Source of the DNA: Ganoderma boninense
Lineage: Eukaryota > Basidiomycota > Agaricomycetes > Polyporales > Polyporaceae
Reading direction: 5' to 3'
DNA length: 64,000 nucleotides
Assembly: GCA_002900995.3 (NCBI GenBank)
Contig: CM035309.1
Location: forward strand, 926,403-990,402
Part shown: positions 59,469-64,000 of the stretch, piece by piece
Layout of the letters: the number at the start of each line of letters is the position of its first letter
Numbering within the stretch: position 1 is the first letter of the stretch
Program-made: the position numbers and the translations under genes
The notes under the pieces: model-generated
The model's input: only the letters and a program-made list of their open reading frames with translations
Told to the model about the DNA's origin: nothing
Database searches by the model: none

Positions 59469-60475
59469 GCCCCCTCCTCTCCTCTGGGTGTGGTTGATTG
59501 GGGTGATATAGAGGCTCGAAGGTGGCGCGAGTGGTACGATGCGTCCTCTCTATCCGTGTCGATCGCTCGTGGGGGTCAGCATGATTGCCCTACTTATTCA
59601 CTTTTGTCTTTGCCCGTTCGCCGTTCGCGGACCCGCATCCTGGACGGTTGGCTCTCGGTTTCGGCCCCGCTCTCCCCCTGTGCGTCCTCGTCTACATCTG
59701 TCGTCATCTCCAACTCCATCTCCCATATCTCCATCCTTCATGCCCTTCTCGTCGTCCACTGTATCGTCCTATCGTCTGTCGCGGGTTATCCATGGCTACA
59801 TCATCCTCACTGTCCATTATTCAATTGTCCATCGACCGATCACTCTGTGTAACTGTAGTAGTACCACGCGCTGTACCCGTACACCTGCATCTCATTCATC
59901 GCCGCCGCTCTCAGGTTCTCGCTGTTTGTCTATTAGCTAGCTGGCTTATGAACTATTCTATGACCCACTCTCGGGCCTTGTGCACGGAGTTTCCGTCTTT
60001 CGGAACACATGGGTTGGAGTTGTAATATTATGGATGTATTACAGTACTTTTACTTGTTGGGTTGCCGATCTGACAATCCGAGGTTGCGTGAGGTCATCGA
60101 ATCAGTGCGAGATGTAATTCGAGCACTATTGCAACCTCCCTCCCTCCTCGTGAGCTTGTTGTACGCTTTGCCGTCTCAGTTCATGGATGCCTAGACTGGT
60201 CTTAGTGGCTGGAATATTAATATACTCGAGGACATTGGCGACATTATCCAAGGAAGGTGGACTCGAAGTCGTGTAGCTATAGCGGGTGCAGACATAACAT
60301 ACAAGCACCCAGAAGAATAGCATACATACATGTACAGATGTTCAACAACTCAAGGATTGATATTTGATAGAAACTTCACGTTTTAGAGACTATGGACACC
60401 GGTGCGGCACGCTCTTTAAGTCTCGTCTTCACATTGAAATATCTCACCCTCGTTGAGGCAAAGCACATCTTGGGG
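59469..60475. other. 3' flank and intergenic, no gene recognised
   Basis: About 1 kb after the WD-repeat gene, pyrimidine-rich at first and AT-richer after 59.9 kb. No coding feature; overlapping frames on the plus strand lack domains. Confidence 0.55.
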
Positions 60476-61341
60476 TCATGTCCTTGGGCAATATACGCTA
60501 GACCTTCGTCCGCACATCCCATCAGCTTTGATTTCTGCATCGTGATTAATTTCCCGTGCATCGTGCTGGATTTCCGAGGCAATATATTTGGAACTGTCGG
60601 TTGGATCCCCAGGCAAATCATCGTCCAAAGTACCCACAGCGGACGGCTTCAAGTCGGGCCATGCTTCGCAGAACACCTTCCAGATGTGGCCCCCCAACTC
60701 GACAGAAATGGTTCCTGGTAGATCCATAAACTCATATGGACTGCTGCCAAGGTCTTCGATCCCCTCCATCCACTGCGCGAACCGAATCTTGCAAGAGGGA
60801 ATCATATCGTTGAACACCTGCGCAATGCTGGCAGCATACTCCGACGGACGATTGATGCAAGAAATGAAATCCCATAGGTCACTGCAAATCTTGTTGGGTG
60901 TCTCCCCAAACCGCCTTCGGGGTCCTCGAAGTCTGACATGAACCAAAACGTGTGTTCTCGGAGTCCGGATATCGGATAGCCGAGAAGTGGAATGTGCGTC
61001 CGGCAATCTCGAGCTCCTGCTCTAAAATCTTTCCAGAGCATTGCTCGACAAGAGAGCGGTCACTCGCCTTGTCCAGATAATCAACGTATGCAAGTGAAGG
61101 AAGGGAGAAGTGACCATGCACGAACCTCAGGCTCAAGCAGCCCACAGAAGAGCATTCGGTTCTCTCCCCGGAACTCGACAAGAATGAAGTTGTCGCGGTA
61201 TCCGTCATGCTTCTGGAGAATTCGGTTGCTTTGGGTTTCATACCGGCCCCTCGACGAAGATACGCGTGGGGTCACAATGGCGTGCATGGATTGGAAGAAA
61301 CCTTTGACACGTGGAGAGTCGTCCTTGAACATGCCACGGTT
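60476..61341 (-). pseudogene. Decayed fragment of cellular RNA-dependent RNA polymerase (QDE-1/Rdp1 family)
   Basis: Remnant of the eukaryotic RdRp used in RNA silencing. In order on the minus strand: FKDDSPRVKGFFQSMHAIVT, ETQSNRILQKHDGYRDNFIL with VEFRGENRM (the family's S-N-R-[VI]-[LI]-x-x-x-x-x-x-x-x-F-[IL]-x-V-x-F block), a likely intron, ILEQELEIAGRTFHF, LGYPISGLREHTFWFM, RPSEYAASIAQVFNDMIP, IEDLGSSPYEFMDLPGTISV (normally D-G-V-G-T-I-S) and ELGGHIWKVFCEAWPD. Two frame changes without introns fall near 60,985 and 60,907. Similarity stops after KPSA at about 60,637, before the Y-Q-I-R-F-x-G-x-K-G block and the catalytic D-x-D-G-D, neither of which is present. The N-terminal part is also missing. 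The order and spacing of blocks make the assignment firm; it cannot encode an active polymerase. Confidence 0.85.
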
Positions 61342-62172
61342 GTTGATGAGAGTGGCTAGAGGGCCTCAAGCCGAAACGTTGGCTATGTGCCAGCGGTACT
61401 GACATGGATAGTACGGGCCATCGGAGAACTAGAGAGAGCCCGGTATCCGATAGGAGCTGATCGGAAGTATCAGTGGCATTAGGCTGACAAGGTACATACT
61501 ATACAATACAGAGGCATCATTCTGACTGCTGTCAGTTCCAAGGGGCGTCTGTGGAAGAGGCGATTCCCTCAATGTTCACGTATCCTACCTAGGAGCATTA
61601 GTACTCGGTAATCTTGCATGCTTTGTCTGACAAGAGTTCGTGGATGAGGCGGAGCGCAATGGAAGGCAGTCAGGCCTCCTTCCAAGAGGGTCCGCTTCTC
61701 TTCGATATCGAAGCGAAGAGCAAAAAACTGTGCCCCTGCAGCACTTGGTTATCTGGTCTAACTTCTGTACTGAAAGGTGGAAGGTAACACGGGTCTCAGT
61801 AGATGACAACACCATTAGCTCTAGGCCAAGTAAATGAGCGATGGGAGAACAAATCAAAACACACTGGCTATACTCGACTTGCGTGGGTGAAGAAGAGGCT
61901 TGAAGAGGACAGTTTCCACTGCAAGTGACACTGGCCACAAGGCTTGAGCTTGAGTGACAGTCAAGCCTGAGCTGGCCATCTCTGCTCAGGCGCCGCGCGG
62001 GCGCCAACGCGGATGGGCGTTGACTTCGCGCTCACGTGATGGATTGCTGTTGGTAGGCGAGGCCGCGCGGTTTGGCCCCGAGAGTCGGCTAATCGTCGTT
62101 GAACCACAACGTCGACCATCATCTCTCCCAGCTCTCTCTTCCCTCCTCACGACCTTGACGACTCTCCTCACA
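61342..62172. other. Intergenic, no gene recognised
   Basis: Upstream of the last gene and beyond the RdRp relic. Just upstream of the relic the minus strand reads LATLINNRGM, probably still RdRp-derived, but nothing else is recognisable. The promoter of the gene starting at 62173 should lie in the right part. Confidence 0.5.
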
Positions 62173-64000
62173 ATGGCCAAGCCCCGCGACAGCGTTCTCT
62201 ATCTCTTCGACCCCCTCCAGTCCCCCACCACCCCTCGCAGAGACTCTTCCTCGTCCGATCTCAGCGCCTCGGACAAGGAAAACGACGTCCCTCCTGGAGA
62301 TGTTACACTCTTCTTCGATCGCATGTATGCCGCTCCAAAGCTGCAACCTGCTCTGGTTTTCACTCCGAAGGGTAAGCTCATCGACATTGGAGACACTCCC
62401 GCCCCTTCCGACCACCTTTGGGATGCATCCGACGGCAGTGATGCCGACGGCGAGCAATCGGAAAGTGACGCCGAGGGCGGTGGCCTGTTTCGCCATCTAG
62501 GAGACCATTCGCAGAACTAGACCTCGACCATACACCACGCCCCTTAGACTCTACTCGCCGATTCAAGGCACCCGCCTTCGGCATCCCACTTTCGCCCTCC
62601 CAAGATTCAAACCCTCTCCCCGCCTTGCTTGTTCCTGCCCCTCAGACATCACCGCTCGCCGATGTCGTCAACTCTATCAACTTCTCCGCAATGTCTCTTT
62701 CAGCAGAATCCACGCCCACCGATCCACACCCCACTCATACCCAGGAAGAAGAGCACTTGAGGTCCAGTCGTCCCTCATCCCCGTTCCCCGAAATTAATGT
62801 GTGCCCCCCTGAGACGCCCAGCATGGAACATTTTGACGTCCCCAAAGGCTGCGAGCATTCTGCCAACCCCACCATGCTACCCGCTTCTCACCTCCGACCA
62901 ACCGCCAACCTCACTCAGCTCCCGCCAGATGACCCACGGCGCACCTCAGTCGATCTGTACTCGTCCTTCCATCTTCAGATGCAGTCAGAAGAGATGTCCT
63001 TCGACTTGCTCAACGACAAGATTTCGTTCTTCGGCCACGGTCAAGACTCTTTCTGGGCTGCCGGAGATGATGGTATGGAGTTCGACGAGATGGGCCTCCC
63101 ACCGGTGCTGGAGGCAAAGGTCGACAAACTCATCTCTTTCGTCGAACCTCCTTCCAAACGCTCCTCCCGAGTGACCAGCCCACCGGTCAAGACAGTTCAT
63201 GAGGTGGATATACTTTCCGTCATGTCACCCACAACGGAGGTGGCAATGAACGTCCCGCTCCCTCTTTCCCCGACCTTTTCAACGCCTGCTTCCGGCCACA
63301 GTGAGCACCCGTTCTCCCTATAGTTCTTATGCCGCTTACTCACGGACACGATTCCAGCGACTCCCTCTCGCCTGACACCGCCCTCCTTCGACGAGCCGCC
63401 CTCACCTCCAACCTCACCCGTTGCCGATGAGCCATCGCTCCTGCTCGAGTCGGAGCCTCTTCCGCCCACAGTCGCACAACCCGTGGCCGTGCCGATTGTG
63501 CCCGCGCTGCGCATCACGAAGAAGACGTTCAAGATGGCAGGCCACCAGAGCACGGCAGCCGCGCCGTTGCGGCCCCCCGCGACCGTCCAGCTTACTGAGA
63601 AGCCAGACCCGGCCACGAAGAGACGTCTCCCGGTCGCCAGGCCTGCCCGAGCTTCAGTGGTTGCGCCTCAACCAACCCGTTCTGCCATCCGTGGCGTGCA
63701 GCGTCCGCCAGCCGGCATGGCTGCCGGTGGCGTCGTCATCGCCCTTCCTCCCCAGGCGCCTTCCAACTCCAGCTCTTCATCGAGTGCTGGCTCTGCGGGC
63801 GTAGCACCTGCGCCTGCGTCCCGTTTCGCCGGCATCCAGCGACCCAACCTTGCCGCTAAGGAGCGAGCTGCTCCGAGAAGCACGAGCGGTGCCTCACGTC
63901 CTGCGCTTACGGTACCAAGGCGGCTCCAGCGACGAAGGCGACCTCTGGCATTAACATGCGCACGGCCTCACTGGGCAGAGCTGCGGGTGCAGGCGTTCTG
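62173..64000 (+). CDS. Ser/Pro-rich protein, incomplete at the right edge
   Basis: Start ATG at 62173 (MAKPRDSVLYLFDPLQSP). Exon 1 includes SDKENDVPPGDVTLFFDRMY and APKLQPALVFTPKG. An intron of about 119 nt (GTAAGC at 62,371 to ATCTAG at about 62,489) is proposed, leading to RPFAELDLDHTPRPLDSTRR; without it the frame would stop at 62520. Then FGIPLSPSQDSNPLPALLVP, VVNSINFSAMSLSAESTP, FDLLNDKISFFGHGQDSFWA and AKVDKLISFVEPPSKRSSRV. A second intron near 63,300-63,357 (GTGAGC..TTCCAG) leads to the exon containing PALRITKKTFKMAG and a basic Pro/Ser-rich tail (RRLPVARPARASVV, FAGIQRPNLAAKERAA). It continues past the window. No known domain was recognised; the composition suggests a disordered, phosphorylated nuclear or cytoskeletal protein. 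Confidence 0.65.

Noticed and set aside
60476..61341. Viral RdRp insertion
   Set aside because: The conserved blocks are those of the cellular QDE-1/Rdp1 family (S-N-R block, G-T-I-S block), not of RNA-virus polymerases.

Overview
The window reads as nuclear DNA of a filamentous basidiomycete, most likely an Agaricomycete. Most genes are split by short introns (about 45-70 nt, GT..AG), the products are fungal (Zn2Cys6 regulator, Tma46, Cwc2, Pim1/Lon, PalI/Sur7-like protein, prpF-type enzyme), genes lie on both strands without operons, and there is one nuclear-type tRNA. No rRNA, CRISPR array, phage or bacterial feature was seen. All CDS spans below run from start to stop codon and include introns. 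Intron positions were read by eye.

Layout. 0.1-7 kb is an accessory metabolic patch: a GNAT acetyltransferase, two paralogous proline-iminopeptidase-type hydrolases on the minus strand, and a prpF-family gene between them, with possible fragments of other enzyme genes at 3-4 kb. 7.6-14 kb has two long minus-strand genes: a LisH-like conserved protein and a Ser/Pro-rich protein with a Whi5/Nrm1-like helix. 14-17.6 kb holds nothing recognisable. 17.7-20.6 kb is a tight convergent pair, both CCCH zinc-finger proteins (TMA46 and CWC2). 22.2-24.7 kb is a Zn2Cys6 transcription factor whose frame appears broken. 24.7-29 kb is gene-poor apart from a PalI/Sur7-like membrane protein. 29-31.5 kb carries a peroxisomal enoyl-CoA hydratase/isomerase gene with a one-base frameshift and a cytochrome b5-domain gene. 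31.9-38.4 kb is a convergent pair of Ser/Pro-rich proteins that appear to share a C-terminal domain. 38.8-42.4 kb is mitochondrial Lon, followed by tRNA-Arg(CCT). 43-46 kb has a kinase-like gene, an unidentified small gene and a segmental duplication. 46-52 kb is a gene desert. 52-59.5 kb holds a Crz1-like C2H2 regulator and a WD-repeat DUF2415 protein. 60.4-61.4 kb is a decayed RNA-dependent RNA polymerase. A Ser/Pro-rich gene runs off the right edge.

Housekeeping genes (translation factor, splicing factor, Lon, tRNA) sit between fast-evolving accessory blocks with gene relics. Several of the breaks are single-base indels, so part of the apparent decay could be assembly error. No genuinely new multi-gene system is proved. 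The most unusual items are the shared C-terminal domain of the convergent pair at 31.9-38.4 kb, the RdRp relic, and the hydrolase-prpF-hydrolase cluster.
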